Assembly: GCA_036703315.1 (NCBI GenBank)
Contig: DATNPH010000039.1
Span: 1-37,212 of the forward strand
Reading direction: 5' to 3'
Source: DATNPH01 sp036703315
GTDB taxonomy: Bacteria; Cyanobacteriota; Cyanobacteriia; Cyanobacteriales; Coleofasciculaceae
Length of the DNA: 37,212 bases
In this document: positions 9,181 to 17,477 of the stretch, in pieces
Position numbering within the stretch: the stretch's first letter is position 1
Layout: each line of letters starts with the position of its first letter
Notes under the pieces: model-generated
What the model was told of the DNA's origin: nothing
What the model saw: only the letters and a program-made list of their open reading frames with translations
Databases searched by the model: none
Made by a program: the position numbers and the translations under genes

Positions 9181-9624
9181 ATGAAGCTTACAACTCGTGG
9201 ACACTATAGTGTTAAAGCGCTGCTAGATCTAAGCCTACAGCAAGAATTTGGACCAACATCTGTCAAAGCGATCGCTCACCGACAAGACTTACCAGCTCCT
9301 TATTTAGAGAAGCTTCTGATAGAAATGCGTCGCGCCGGTTTAGTTAACTCAGTGCGTGGTGCTCAAGGCGGTTATCAATTAGCGCGTGAGCCTGCCCAAA
9401 TTTCTCTTGGTCAAATATTAGAAGCTGTCGGTGAAACAATCGAGCCACTACGCCACCATACTCCAGATGCTGAACAAGCTGAAGACTGGGTGACATTTAC
9501 TCTCTGGCATCGACTACACCAAAAACTCAAAGAAGCGTTGTATAGTATAACGCTTGCCGACCTTTACTACGACGCCCGTAGTTGGCAAGCCGCTGTTGGA
9601 GAAGAGACAAGCTTTGTTGTGTAA
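9181..9624 (+). CDS. Rrf2-family transcriptional regulator lacking cysteines
   Basis: The 147-residue protein starts MKLTTRGHYSVKALLDLS, the standard Rrf2 N-terminus. The winged helix-turn-helix follows (TSVKAIAHRQDLPAPYLEKL, then LVNSVRGAQGGYQLAREP, about residues 26-70). ISLGQILEAVGETIEPL is the conserved post-wing helix. Many Rrf2 proteins (IscR, NsrR, RirA) hold an Fe-S cluster with three cysteines. This protein has no cysteine at all, so it must sense something else, as CymR-type members do. It is followed by a small ORF and cobD. Confidence 0.92.
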   Translation: MKLTTRGHYSVKALLDLSLQQEFGPTSVKAIAHRQDLPAPYLEKLLIEMRRAGLVNSVRGAQGGYQLAREPAQISLGQILEAVGETIEPLRHHTPDAEQAEDWVTFTLWHRLHQKLKEALYSITLADLYYDARSWQAAVGEETSFVV

Positions 9625-9637
9625 TTTTTCTTCAAAA

Positions 9638-9820
9638 ATGATAGCAGTAGAGGCAAGTATTTTATTAACGGGACTAGCGAAGCTGATCATTAATGAACAG
9701 GTGAGGTGTTTGTCAAAAAATATCGGCTCCCTAGATTCGTTCGTACCTAGTGCAGAAGTGGAAGCTGTGCTTCTTGAAAAGCCTCTATTGTGTGAAAAGC
9801 TGAAAGCACTATTTACATAA
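9638..9820 (+). CDS. Possible small hypothetical protein
   Basis: A 60-codon ORF starts 13 bp after the Rrf2 stop and ends 34 bp before cobD. The product has a mildly hydrophobic N-terminal part (MIAVEASILLTGLAKLIINE) and no recognised motif. There is no clear Shine-Dalgarno. Placement between two real plus-strand genes is the only support; it may be non-coding. Confidence 0.3.
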   Translation: MIAVEASILLTGLAKLIINEQVRCLSKNIGSLDSFVPSAEVEAVLLEKPLLCEKLKALFT

Positions 9821-9854
9821 ATAGAATAGTCAGGTTGCAGAACACTTCTATTTA

Positions 9855-10868
9855 ATGGATACAAGCATTGTAAGTTTAGTTCCAGCTGCTGTTTTGGTTT
9901 TGTTGCTAGCTGCTAGCCTGGATTACATTATCGGTGACCCGTGGGGCTGGCCTCATCCTGTGCGAGTAATGGGTTGGCTAATTTCTCACTTCAGCCACTT
10001 TGCTCTAAAGCATTGGAACTCTCCGCCCAAACGCCGCGGGGCTGGTATTGTTTTGGGTGTGGGACTAATCATCGGCAGTGGATTGGCAGGATGGTTAATT
10101 GTGCAAGGAGCAAGCTGGATACATCCACTAATGAGTGTTGTAGTAGAGAGTATCTTGCTAGCTAGCTGTTTTGCCGGTCGGAGTTTACGGACAGCAGCCG
10201 TTGATGTTCTACAACCATTAATCACTGAGCAAGTGGATCAGGCACGTTCTACTTTGAGTCAATATGTTGGTCGAGATACAGAAAAATTAGATGAGCCAGA
10301 AATTTTTCGTGCAGTTCTGGAAACAGTCACAGAAAATGCCACGGATGGAGTGAGTGCGCCTCTGTTTTATGCCATTGTTGGGGCATTTTTGCCTGGGGTT
10401 GGTAGTCTTCCCCTTGCCCTCGCTTACAAAGCCGCAAGTACTCTCGATTCAATGGTTGGCTATCGCGTTGAGCCTTACACGGATTTGGGTTGGTTCAGTG
10501 CCAAACTGGAAGATGTTCTCACTTGGTTGCCTTGTCGGTTAACCGTAATTACACTGGCACTTTTGTCAGGAAAACCCCAACAGGTTTGGCATCTGTGCTT
10601 ACGTGATGCAACTAAAGACCCTAGCCCCAACTCGGGTTGGAGTGAGTGCGCCTATGCAGCGATTTTGGGTGTTCAACTGGGAGGAACAAATTGGTATCAG
10701 GGCATTGCTAAACACAAACCACTTCTGGGCAACCCAGTTGAGCCAATTACATCTACGAAAATTTACCAAGCGTTACGACTAACACGATATTGTTTTTTGA
10801 TTTGGCTTGGCATAGCGCTCGCCACCTTGAGCCTACCAGCTTTCCAAGCATTAACAAGGGCACTATAA
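9855..10868 (+). CDS. cobD: Adenosylcobinamide-phosphate synthase (CbiB/CobD)
   Basis: The 337-residue integral membrane protein matches CbiB/CobD, which joins the aminopropanol arm to adenosylcobyric acid. DYIIGDPWGWPHPVRVMGWL (residues 23-42) is the family's N-terminal signature. ETVTENATDGVSAPLFYAI (156-174) and YKAASTLDSMVGYR (191-204) are the other two conserved blocks. Hydrophobic segments lie at about 9-27, 63-85, 91-108 and 310-330. It acts downstream of CobI, encoded at 1575-2303 on the other strand. The ATG at 9855 places the signature at the usual distance from the N-terminus. Confidence 0.95.
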   Translation: MDTSIVSLVPAAVLVLLLAASLDYIIGDPWGWPHPVRVMGWLISHFSHFALKHWNSPPKRRGAGIVLGVGLIIGSGLAGWLIVQGASWIHPLMSVVVESILLASCFAGRSLRTAAVDVLQPLITEQVDQARSTLSQYVGRDTEKLDEPEIFRAVLETVTENATDGVSAPLFYAIVGAFLPGVGSLPLALAYKAASTLDSMVGYRVEPYTDLGWFSAKLEDVLTWLPCRLTVITLALLSGKPQQVWHLCLRDATKDPSPNSGWSECAYAAILGVQLGGTNWYQGIAKHKPLLGNPVEPITSTKIYQALRLTRYCFLIWLGIALATLSLPAFQALTRAL

Positions 10869-11023
10869 GGTGTTTCTCCGGGTAACCATATTTCTACAGC
10901 GATCGCGCCACAGGCGTAACAATATTAACAATATGTAGTTGTCTGCCGTTGCTATCTTCCTTCTGAAATGGCAGGCTTCAGCTGCGGAGTACTTATCACT
11001 CGCTTTATAAACAACAAATCAGG

Positions 11024-11581
11024 ATGCCAACTCAAATTGTTGAAATTCTTTCAGCCGAAGAACTACGCCGTATGGTTACCCGTTTGGCGTCTCAAGTGAT
11101 CGAAAAATCTGGGGATTTGTCCAACCTTGTCCTAGTCGGCATTTACACCAGAGGCGTTTCCCTAGCTAAGATGCTGGGGCGTCAGATTGAAGTACTAGAG
11201 CAGGTGAGAGTACCAGTAGGAGCACTAGATATTACTTTTTATCGGGATGATCTCGATCAAATTGGCATCCGAACACCAGCAAAAACCGATATTCCTTTCG
11301 ATCTGTCCGGCAAGACAGTGGTGTTAGTAGATGATGTCATCTATAAGGGGCGCACAATTCGCGCTGCCCTAAATGCGGTGAGTGAATACGGTAGACCCCA
11401 AGCTATTCGTTTATTGGTTTTAGTTGATCGAGGACATCGCGAGTTACCCATTCGTCCCGACTTTATCGGTAAGCAGCTCCCAACAGCAGCAGAAGAACAG
11501 GTGAAGGTTTATTTACAAGATATCGATGGGCGAGATGCCGTAGAGTTAATCAAAGATAATTGTCAATCAACCCGCCTGTAG
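11024..11581 (+). CDS. pyrR: Bifunctional PyrR regulator / uracil phosphoribosyltransferase
   Basis: The 185-residue protein has the type I phosphoribosyltransferase fold. The PRPP-binding loop is VVLVDDVIYKGRTIRAAL (about 99-116). IYTRGVSLAKML (about 40-51) is the pyrophosphate loop, and the family-specific IRTPAKTDIPFDLSGKT follows DITFYRDDL. In Bacillus, PyrR binds pyr mRNA to attenuate transcription and also makes UMP from uracil. No other pyr gene is nearby, so here it may act mainly as an enzyme. The fni gene starts 14 bp after its stop, suggesting co-transcription. Confidence 0.94.
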   Translation: MPTQIVEILSAEELRRMVTRLASQVIEKSGDLSNLVLVGIYTRGVSLAKMLGRQIEVLEQVRVPVGALDITFYRDDLDQIGIRTPAKTDIPFDLSGKTVVLVDDVIYKGRTIRAALNAVSEYGRPQAIRLLVLVDRGHRELPIRPDFIGKQLPTAAEEQVKVYLQDIDGRDAVELIKDNCQSTRL

Positions 11582-11595
11582 TAAAGTTTTGAGTT

Positions 11596-12624
11596 ATGAG
11601 AGAGACCCAGACGCGGAAGGCAGACCACCTACGGATTTGTCTGGACGAAGATGTACAATTTCACAGCGTAACCAATGGTCTGGAACGCTACCGCTTCACC
11701 CACTGTTGTTTACCAGAACTGAACCGCAGTGAGATTGATATAACGACCACCTTCCTAGGAAAATCGCTGGGAGCGCCATTGCTGATTTCTTCAATGACTG
11801 GCGGTACAGCGCAGGCAAAGACAATTAATTTTCGTCTAGCTGAAGTTGCCCAACATTACAAGCTGGCGATGGGCGTTGGCTCTCAACGGGTAGCGGTAGA
11901 GAACCCCCAGGTTGCCGATACGTTTGCCGTGCGATCGCATGCCCCTGATATTCTTTTATTTGCCAATCTCGGTGCGGTTCAGCTCAACTATAGCTACGGA
12001 CTCGATGAGTGCCTGCGTGTGATTGACCTTTTACAAGCAGACGCCTTGATTTTGCATCTTAATCCTTTACAGGAGTGCATTCAGTCCAATGGTGACACTA
12101 ATTTCCGGGGTTTAATTGACAAAATCAGTATTTTGTGCAGTAAATTATCCGTGCCCGTGGTTGTCAAAGAAGTGGGGAATGGCATCTCAGCCGGAATGGC
12201 GCAGAGGTTATTCGATGCTGGAGTGGCGGCGATTGATGTTGCTGGAGCTGGTGGCACATCTTGGGCAAAGGTGGAAAGTGAACGAGCCTTAACTCCCCAA
12301 CAGCGTCAGTTAGGACTGACTTTTGCTAACTGGGGTTTGCCCACGGCAGAGTGCATCACCAGTATTCGGGCAATAGCTCCAGGCATCCCTTTAATTGCTT
12401 CTGGAGGATTACGCAATGGCTTGGATGTTGCCAAAGCGATCGCTCTTGGAGCAGACATTTCTGGTCTAGCATGGCCCTTCCTACAGGCTGCCGCTGAGTC
12501 GGTAGATGCCGTTGATGCCTTAGTGCAGCTGCTAATTGCAGAAATTACCACGGTTCTCTTCTGCACAGGTAACGCTACCCTAGCTCAGCTAAAGCACTCC
12601 AAGGCGTTGCAGAAGCTAGCATAA
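11596..12624 (+). CDS. fni: Type 2 isopentenyl-diphosphate isomerase (FMN-dependent)
   Basis: The 342-residue TIM-barrel enzyme interconverts IPP and DMAPP, feeding carotenoid, phytol and quinone synthesis. RKADHLRICL (7-16) is the N-terminal substrate-binding motif. SSMTGGTAQA (65-74) and GVGSQR (93-98) line the FMN site. HLNPLQE (154-160) carries the glutamate that binds Mg2+ in studied family members. DVAGAGGTSWAKVE (214-227) and the late ASGGLRNGLDVAKAIALGAD segment bind the FMN phosphate. It needs reduced FMN. Cyanobacteria normally use this type. It is very probably co-transcribed with pyrR. Confidence 0.95.
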   Translation: MRETQTRKADHLRICLDEDVQFHSVTNGLERYRFTHCCLPELNRSEIDITTTFLGKSLGAPLLISSMTGGTAQAKTINFRLAEVAQHYKLAMGVGSQRVAVENPQVADTFAVRSHAPDILLFANLGAVQLNYSYGLDECLRVIDLLQADALILHLNPLQECIQSNGDTNFRGLIDKISILCSKLSVPVVVKEVGNGISAGMAQRLFDAGVAAIDVAGAGGTSWAKVESERALTPQQRQLGLTFANWGLPTAECITSIRAIAPGIPLIASGGLRNGLDVAKAIALGADISGLAWPFLQAAAESVDAVDALVQLLIAEITTVLFCTGNATLAQLKHSKALQKLA

Positions 12625-12668
12625 ATAGAGTTAGGCGTTGGCAGTTGGGACTTGCTAATTGTCGTTTC

Positions 12669-12703
12669 TTCCCTATTCCCTATTCTCCATTCTCTATTCC
12701 CCA
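12669..12703. repeat. Heptanucleotide (STRR-like) array upstream of sppA
   Basis: Five 7-bp units occur in a row: TTCCCTA, TTCCCTA, TTCTCCA, TTCTCTA, TTCCCCA. They end 5 bp before the chosen sppA start. Short tandemly repeated heptamers of this kind are known from filamentous cyanobacteria. The array fills the space where a Shine-Dalgarno would be. Confidence 0.85.
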
Positions 12704-12708
12704 CCCAC

Positions 12709-14526
12709 ATGCGTCAATTTCTTAAGCAAACCCTTGCCAGTACGGTTGGAAGCCTTGCAGGTCTCATTTTGTTCTTTAGTTTAGGTACTGGTGGACTACT
12801 ATTTTTATTAATTGCGGCGGCATCTAGAGATCACGGACCGCAAGTCAAAGACAAATCGGTGCTGGTTTTCGATATGTCTCAAAACATTACCGATAGCGAG
12901 CCAACTTCAAACACCCGCGAGGCACTTGAGGAAGCAATATCAGGAGAGTCGGCTGATTCTGTCACTCTGCGGACAGTTTTAGATACCTTAGACAAGGCCA
13001 GTAAAGATAAGCGAATTATTGCTCTGTTCTTAAATGGTAGTAAAACCTCTGCTGGACGCAGCACTGGTTTAGCAACGCTTAAGGAGGTACGCGAAGCCCT
13101 TGAACGGTTCAAAGCGACTGGGAAAAAAATCATTGCCTATGATGTTGATTTAGGCAAGCAGGCTTATTACCTTAGTTCCGTGGCGAATACGATAGTTCTC
13201 AACCCGATGGGAACGTTGGAAATTAATGGCTTTAGCTCTCAGCCACTGTTCTATACAGGAGCCCTGCAAAAATATGGAATTGGTGTTCAAGTTATCCGAG
13301 TAGGGAAGTACAAGTCAGCCGTTGAACCGTTCATTCTTACAAAGCTAAGTCCGGAAAACCGACAACAGACTCAAGCGTTATTAAATAATCTTTGGAGTGA
13401 GTTTCTTACGACGGTTAGCAAAAGCCGCAAGCTCACCCCTCAACAACTACAGGCGATCGTAGATAATCAAGGGGAGTTGATAGCCTCGGAAGCTCTTGGG
13501 CGGCGTTTAGTAGATAGGGTGGCTTATTTGGATGAAGTTGTAGCTGACCTTAAGCAGCTGACGGGTAGTAGTGAGGAAGATAAATCATTCCGGCAAATTC
13601 GCCTTACTACTTACGCCAGAGTTAAGAACAAAAACTCCAAAAAGCACAATTCTAATAACAAAATTGCCTTGGTCTATGCTCAAGGTGAAATCGTTGATGG
13701 TCAAGGTAGTCGCCAACAGTTGGGGGGTGACAGCTTTGCCAAGCAGTTGCGACGCGCGCGACTCGATGATGATGTCAAGACAGTAGTGCTGCGCATCAAT
13801 AGTCCTGGAGGGAGCGTTACAGCATCTGAGGAAATTCAACGGGAGGTAAGGCTTATCCGTGACAAGAAACCGATAATTGTCTCGATGGGCGATTATGCTG
13901 CTTCCGGAGGCTACTGGATTGCTACAGGCGCTAATTATATTTTTGCTGAGCCGAATACTATCACGGGTTCGATTGGTGTTTTCGGTCTCCAGTTTAATGT
14001 CCAAAAGCTAGCCAACCTAAATGGTATTACTTGGGATGTGGTAAAAACAAGTCGCTATGCCGACAAAGCTACGGTTGCTCGCCCTAAGACACCACAAGAG
14101 TTGGCGATCGCGCAGAAATCAGTCAACCAGATTTATGATCAGTTTCTCAATAAGGTAGCAGAGTCCCGGAAACTATCGAAACAAAAGGTCGCACAGATTG
14201 CTCAGGGACGAGTCTGGACAGGTCAAAATGCCAAGCAGTTGGGTTTGGTAGATGAGATTGGGGGTCTTAATGATGCCATTCAGTATGCTGCTAAGCAAGC
14301 CAAACTAGAGAAGGATTGGGAACTGGAGGAGTACCCAGAAGATAGCAGCCTGGAAGAACGGATTTTGAAAACGCTCACTAGTGAGGCAAGTACTCCCAAC
14401 ACAAAGCGACCTGATCCACTGACTACAGAGTTGATGAAGCTACAAGCCGACCTAGAAATCCTTAAATCGATGAACGACCCTAGAGGAGTGTATGCTCGTC
14501 TGCCCTTCAACTGGCGGTTTGATTAG
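12709..14526 (+). CDS. sppA: Signal peptide peptidase SppA, 67-kDa type
   Basis: From ATG 12709 the protein is 605 residues, the size of the double-domain SppA that degrades cleaved signal peptides at the membrane. An upstream TTG at 12652 would add 19 residues read through a heptamer repeat, so it is rejected. One membrane helix lies at about 13-38. The catalytic lysine is in the N-terminal half (GKYKSAVEPF, Lys202) and the serine in the C-terminal half (YAASGGYWIA, Ser399), matching the E. coli Lys/Ser dyad. INSPGGSVTASEEI is the oxyanion loop. In cyanobacteria SppA has also been linked to antenna protein turnover. The coiled C-terminal end (about 570-590) is unusual but minor. Confidence 0.95.
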   Translation: MRQFLKQTLASTVGSLAGLILFFSLGTGGLLFLLIAAASRDHGPQVKDKSVLVFDMSQNITDSEPTSNTREALEEAISGESADSVTLRTVLDTLDKASKDKRIIALFLNGSKTSAGRSTGLATLKEVREALERFKATGKKIIAYDVDLGKQAYYLSSVANTIVLNPMGTLEINGFSSQPLFYTGALQKYGIGVQVIRVGKYKSAVEPFILTKLSPENRQQTQALLNNLWSEFLTTVSKSRKLTPQQLQAIVDNQGELIASEALGRRLVDRVAYLDEVVADLKQLTGSSEEDKSFRQIRLTTYARVKNKNSKKHNSNNKIALVYAQGEIVDGQGSRQQLGGDSFAKQLRRARLDDDVKTVVLRINSPGGSVTASEEIQREVRLIRDKKPIIVSMGDYAASGGYWIATGANYIFAEPNTITGSIGVFGLQFNVQKLANLNGITWDVVKTSRYADKATVARPKTPQELAIAQKSVNQIYDQFLNKVAESRKLSKQKVAQIAQGRVWTGQNAKQLGLVDEIGGLNDAIQYAAKQAKLEKDWELEEYPEDSSLEERILKTLTSEASTPNTKRPDPLTTELMKLQADLEILKSMNDPRGVYARLPFNWRFD

Positions 14527-14529
14527 CTT

Positions 14530-14549
14530 GTCATTAGTCATTAGTTGTT
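14530..14549. repeat. Short heptamer repeat after sppA
   Basis: GTCATTA occurs twice in tandem, followed by GTTGTT, just after the sppA stop. It is the same heptamer family as at 32787-32821 and 32922-32935. Confidence 0.6.
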
Positions 14550-14706
14550 CCTGGTACATACCGAACTACGTCGTGCTAGGGTAACGCTCCTGGTAAATAC
14601 AACAACTTTTGACTAAAATTTCAGTGAAATTACGGTTACATTTTGCCAGAAGATGAGTAAAGTAGATTAGAGCACTAACTTACTCCTTAATTTTGCACAT
14701 CTATCT

Positions 14707-14949
14707 ATGGATAGAAAAAATAACCGCCTCTTGATTCTGATTGCAACCTGTAGCATTGCTGGTGTCGTTCTTGGTGGAACGACCAGTTGGGCATATAGCA
14801 ATCAATGCTTACAAGCCAAGAATGTGACCAATGATTGTCTGACCGTTAATCCTACGAATAAAATCTTTGAGGGAATGAGTGTTGGCTTGTTGGCTGGTGC
14901 TGGTGCAGCAGTTGGTGCTGCCTTGCAATTGAGGCGTCAGGAGCGCTAA
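14707..14949 (+). CDS. Small two-helix membrane protein, unknown function
   Basis: The 80-residue product has two hydrophobic segments, about 8-29 (LLILIATCSIAGVVLGGTTS) and 57-73 (MSVGLLAGAGAAVGAALQL). A polar loop of about 25 residues with two cysteines (Cys34 and Cys44) joins them. A basic N-terminus and an RRQER end place both termini in the cytoplasm and the loop outside, where the cysteines could form a disulfide. I do not recognise the family. An ATG start and a typical cyanobacterial codon pattern support it as real. It is a single gene, converging on the GDYXXLXY gene. Confidence 0.7.
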   Translation: MDRKNNRLLILIATCSIAGVVLGGTTSWAYSNQCLQAKNVTNDCLTVNPTNKIFEGMSVGLLAGAGAAVGAALQLRRQER

Positions 14950-14969
14950 AGAAAAATCACCAAAACGTA

Positions 14970-15045
14970 GAAGTATGAAGGCTGAAAACAAGGGAGTTAA
15001 AATCTTCTTCCAACTAGGAGGCAGTATTTTTGTCCTTCATACTTC
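14970..15045. repeat. 12-bp inverted repeat between convergent genes
   Basis: GAAGTATGAAGG at 14970-14981 pairs exactly with CCTTCATACTTC at 15034-15045, enclosing 52 bases. It sits between the ends of two converging genes and may form a terminator-like hairpin, but no T-run follows. Confidence 0.6.
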
Positions 15046-15080
15046 ATCGTTCAATCTTTAAAACACCCTTGGCTTTTTGA

Positions 15081-15791
15081 TTAGAAACGATAATTGCGAA
15101 CCTGCTGTTTTGGAGCTTCGCCAACCCGTGCCCATAGACTTATCGGCACGGCATCTCCCTCTGTGTTCACCTTGATTTCCATAACAACTGATGGTTTCTT
15201 TGGCCGCTGAGATGAGTTGGGTGGCGGCGATAGCAGTTGCGACTGAGTTGAATCAGCTTTTTGGGCGGCGCGGAGATCAGCATTAATCTCCTCCCGTTGG
15301 TCTTCAGGAATATAGTAGGTTTCCAGTCCGTACTGGATTGAACCATATTCGGCAATACCTTTGAGAACAACCTGATTGGCTGGTAGCTGAGAGGGGAGTT
15401 TGATGCTTACGGCTACTGGCTCCCAAGGTTGTGGGAGTTCAGCTAAAGTTGGCTTGGCGGGTGCTTCCAAAATTACATAGAACTGTGTACCTGGCTTGAT
15501 AAAGGTAAAGGTCAGCTTGTTCCCATTGGGTTGTTGCTTCGGTAATTCCTGCCAACCTGGAAGCTTGCGTAAGTTGTCCTGACTGGAGATATCATACCTC
15601 AGTGTTTGAGAGTAGCCCCGGGGCAGTTCGTAAGGGTCTACTGGTACTGTCTGGAGGATAACGGTTTTGCCCCTCAGCTGAGTGTAAATGGCTTGTGCCG
15701 GAACAGCGAGAATTAGTGCAGTTTGAAATACAAGAGGTACCCAGAATCTCCAAAGGGCTGTGGAATTGGGAGAGTCAGAATTAGAGGTCAT
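15081..15791 (-). CDS. GDYXXLXY-domain membrane-anchored protein
   Basis: From the ATG at 15791 the protein is 236 residues. One hydrophobic segment near the N-terminus (WVPLVFQTALILAVPAQAIY, about 16-35) anchors it, with the rest outside. VILQTVPVDPYELPRGYSQT followed by LRYDIS is a diverged GDYXXLXY motif, with RGYSQTLRY in place of the usual RGDY form. The domain is typically found beside DUF2157 proteins, as here. Function is unknown. A TTG at 15803 would add four residues and is less likely. The start region is duplicated: the 70 bp holding this ATG and its first 23 codons occur again just upstream. Confidence 0.8.
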   Translation of the reverse strand: MTSNSDSPNSTALWRFWVPLVFQTALILAVPAQAIYTQLRGKTVILQTVPVDPYELPRGYSQTLRYDISSQDNLRKLPGWQELPKQQPNGNKLTFTFIKPGTQFYVILEAPAKPTLAELPQPWEPVAVSIKLPSQLPANQVVLKGIAEYGSIQYGLETYYIPEDQREEINADLRAAQKADSTQSQLLSPPPNSSQRPKKPSVVMEIKVNTEGDAVPISLWARVGEAPKQQVRNYRF

Positions 15792-15862
15792 ATTGAAATA
15801 CAAGAGGTACCCAGAATCTCCAAAGGGCTGTGGAATTGGGAGAGTCAGAATTAGAGGTCATA
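15723..15862. repeat. Perfect 70-bp tandem duplication at a gene start
   Basis: Bases 15723-15792 are identical to 15793-15862. The unit contains the start codon and first 23 codons of the GDYXXLXY gene. Seventy is not a multiple of three, so the upstream copy is out of frame with the gene. Perfect identity implies a recent event, or an assembly artefact. Confidence 0.97.
15781..15861 (-). pseudogene. Out-of-frame duplicate start, 26-codon minigene
   Basis: The upstream copy of the duplicated start begins with ATG at 15861, reads the same first 23 residues as the real gene, then runs Y-D-L and stops (TAA at 15781-15783). Its end overlaps the real ATG at 15791, so a ribosome finishing the minigene is within a few bases of the true start. 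The original upstream leader now lies in front of the minigene, not the gene. Confidence 0.75.
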
Positions 15863-15926
15863 AAGGGTTAAAGATTGATAGGTTTAAAGTTGGCAGGTTG
15901 AAAGTTTAAACGTTCAAAATTAACCC

Positions 15927-17279
15927 TCAGCGTCGAAGTCGGACGTATCGCTCAAACCAGAGTCCGGCAGCAAGAACTCCAAAGCCACACACTAACAAGA
16001 CTATGGATTTGAATAGTAGGTCGGTGTTGTACTCTAACATCCGAGTGAAAATTTGTAGAGTCAATAGCACCATTCCGCCCCAGAACCAACGTCGTTGACC
16101 TTGTGCTAGTCCTTTACGGATGAGACCGACGCCAAGAAGGAATAAGAGTAGGTTGAAGATTAGCACGGCGGCGATCGCAATCATGCTGATACTTAGATGC
16201 CAAAAGGAAACTAAGGCACTGATGGCAATCATGCTCATAACCAGGAGGGTGGTTAGGTCTAAGCGACGTAATAGTCGTAGCCACTCCAACAGAGTTAGAC
16301 CACCTAAGAGCCAAATATCTACAAGGAGAGGTAATAGTAGTTGTGAGGCGTATTCAGTTGATGGCACAGAGGATGTGTTCCATATCCCGTAGAACGATAA
16401 GAAATAAAATAGGAAGCTGAGGAAGGTTATGGCAAGAGTGCGGGCTGTACCATTGAATAACTCAGTTGCTGTTGAGCGCACTCTCCAAAGGGAATCATCA
16501 TAAGCCCATAAAAGTGCAGGGGGTAGGGCGCATGCGATCGCCGCCATCCAACCTGAGGAACTCAACACAGTGGCGCGTATTAAGTTGGCTTCCAAAGCAT
16601 AAACCACCCCGATCGCACCGATGCGAAAAATCCACCGCGATCGGCACCAGTAAGCCAGTGGGATAAACATCAAACCCGCCAACACTGGCATATGTTGCAC
16701 CAATAGCCGTAGCCAAGAAAACTCTCCTATTGGCGCAAATTCAGGCTGTCCCTGTAAATAGCCTAATCCGATCAGGAAGGCAGCTAGTATCCCTAATACC
16801 GTCAACCGTAGGCTATAAGCCATTGCTAAGATGCCTAATCCCCAAACGATAAACAACTGGTACAGTAACCCACTCTGATGAAACAGTTGAGACATCAGAG
16901 CTATATTTGCCCCTAGAGACAGCGCCCCTAAGAGTAATAATCCCTGCCCCAAACGACGTTGCCATCGCTCAGTAGGGCGTCGCCATAGGTAAAAGCCAAG
17001 TGCGTTAATGCCAATAAACCCAATCAGCAGTAATGTTACTTTCCACTCCCGTGACCAGGTTTGCCAGTTAGCGGCGACAAAGGTGATGAGACCCAAGCCT
17101 AGGAGGATACTACCTAACCCCAGTAAAATCACGATGAAGCGGTTACGGGCAGCTGTTTCAAGGTCACTAAACTGGTAGCGATCGGATAATTGGTCATACA
17201 CAGAAGCATCAATTAATCCCTCAGTTCGCCATTGCTCTGCTTCTTGACGCAACTGACGACGAAACTTATCTGAAAGCAT
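15927..17279 (-). CDS. DUF2157 multi-pass membrane protein
   Basis: The 450-residue protein opens with a soluble helical part (FRRQLRQEAEQWRTEGLIDA, then YDQLSDRYQF, about residues 5-33). This is the DUF2157 hallmark, a short domain predicted to sense or bind something at the membrane face. Twelve or so hydrophobic helices follow from about residue 46 to 445, beginning RFIVILLGLGSILLGLGLIT. The function of the family is not known. The GDYXXLXY gene follows on the same strand, 65 bp to the duplicated start or 135 bp to the real one. The pair is widespread and probably forms one complex. The ATG at 17279 is clear. Confidence 0.88.
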   Translation of the reverse strand: MLSDKFRRQLRQEAEQWRTEGLIDASVYDQLSDRYQFSDLETAARNRFIVILLGLGSILLGLGLITFVAANWQTWSREWKVTLLLIGFIGINALGFYLWRRPTERWQRRLGQGLLLLGALSLGANIALMSQLFHQSGLLYQLFIVWGLGILAMAYSLRLTVLGILAAFLIGLGYLQGQPEFAPIGEFSWLRLLVQHMPVLAGLMFIPLAYWCRSRWIFRIGAIGVVYALEANLIRATVLSSSGWMAAIACALPPALLWAYDDSLWRVRSTATELFNGTARTLAITFLSFLFYFLSFYGIWNTSSVPSTEYASQLLLPLLVDIWLLGGLTLLEWLRLLRRLDLTTLLVMSMIAISALVSFWHLSISMIAIAAVLIFNLLLFLLGVGLIRKGLAQGQRRWFWGGMVLLTLQIFTRMLEYNTDLLFKSIVLLVCGFGVLAAGLWFERYVRLRR

Positions 17280-17477
17280 AACGACCTGGGATCTGAACCC
17301 ATACAGGCAGACCTTATCAATTCAGTAGTCCTAAAAATGTAACCCAAACAAGTTGGTGCCTCCTAGTTTTGTATCCTTATTAGGGTAGGGGCGTAAGGCT
17401 GTGCGATCGCCAAAGAAAATCTGTTGGGTCTTCAGCAACCTATCAATATCAACACACTCAAGCAGAGGCACACCAGA

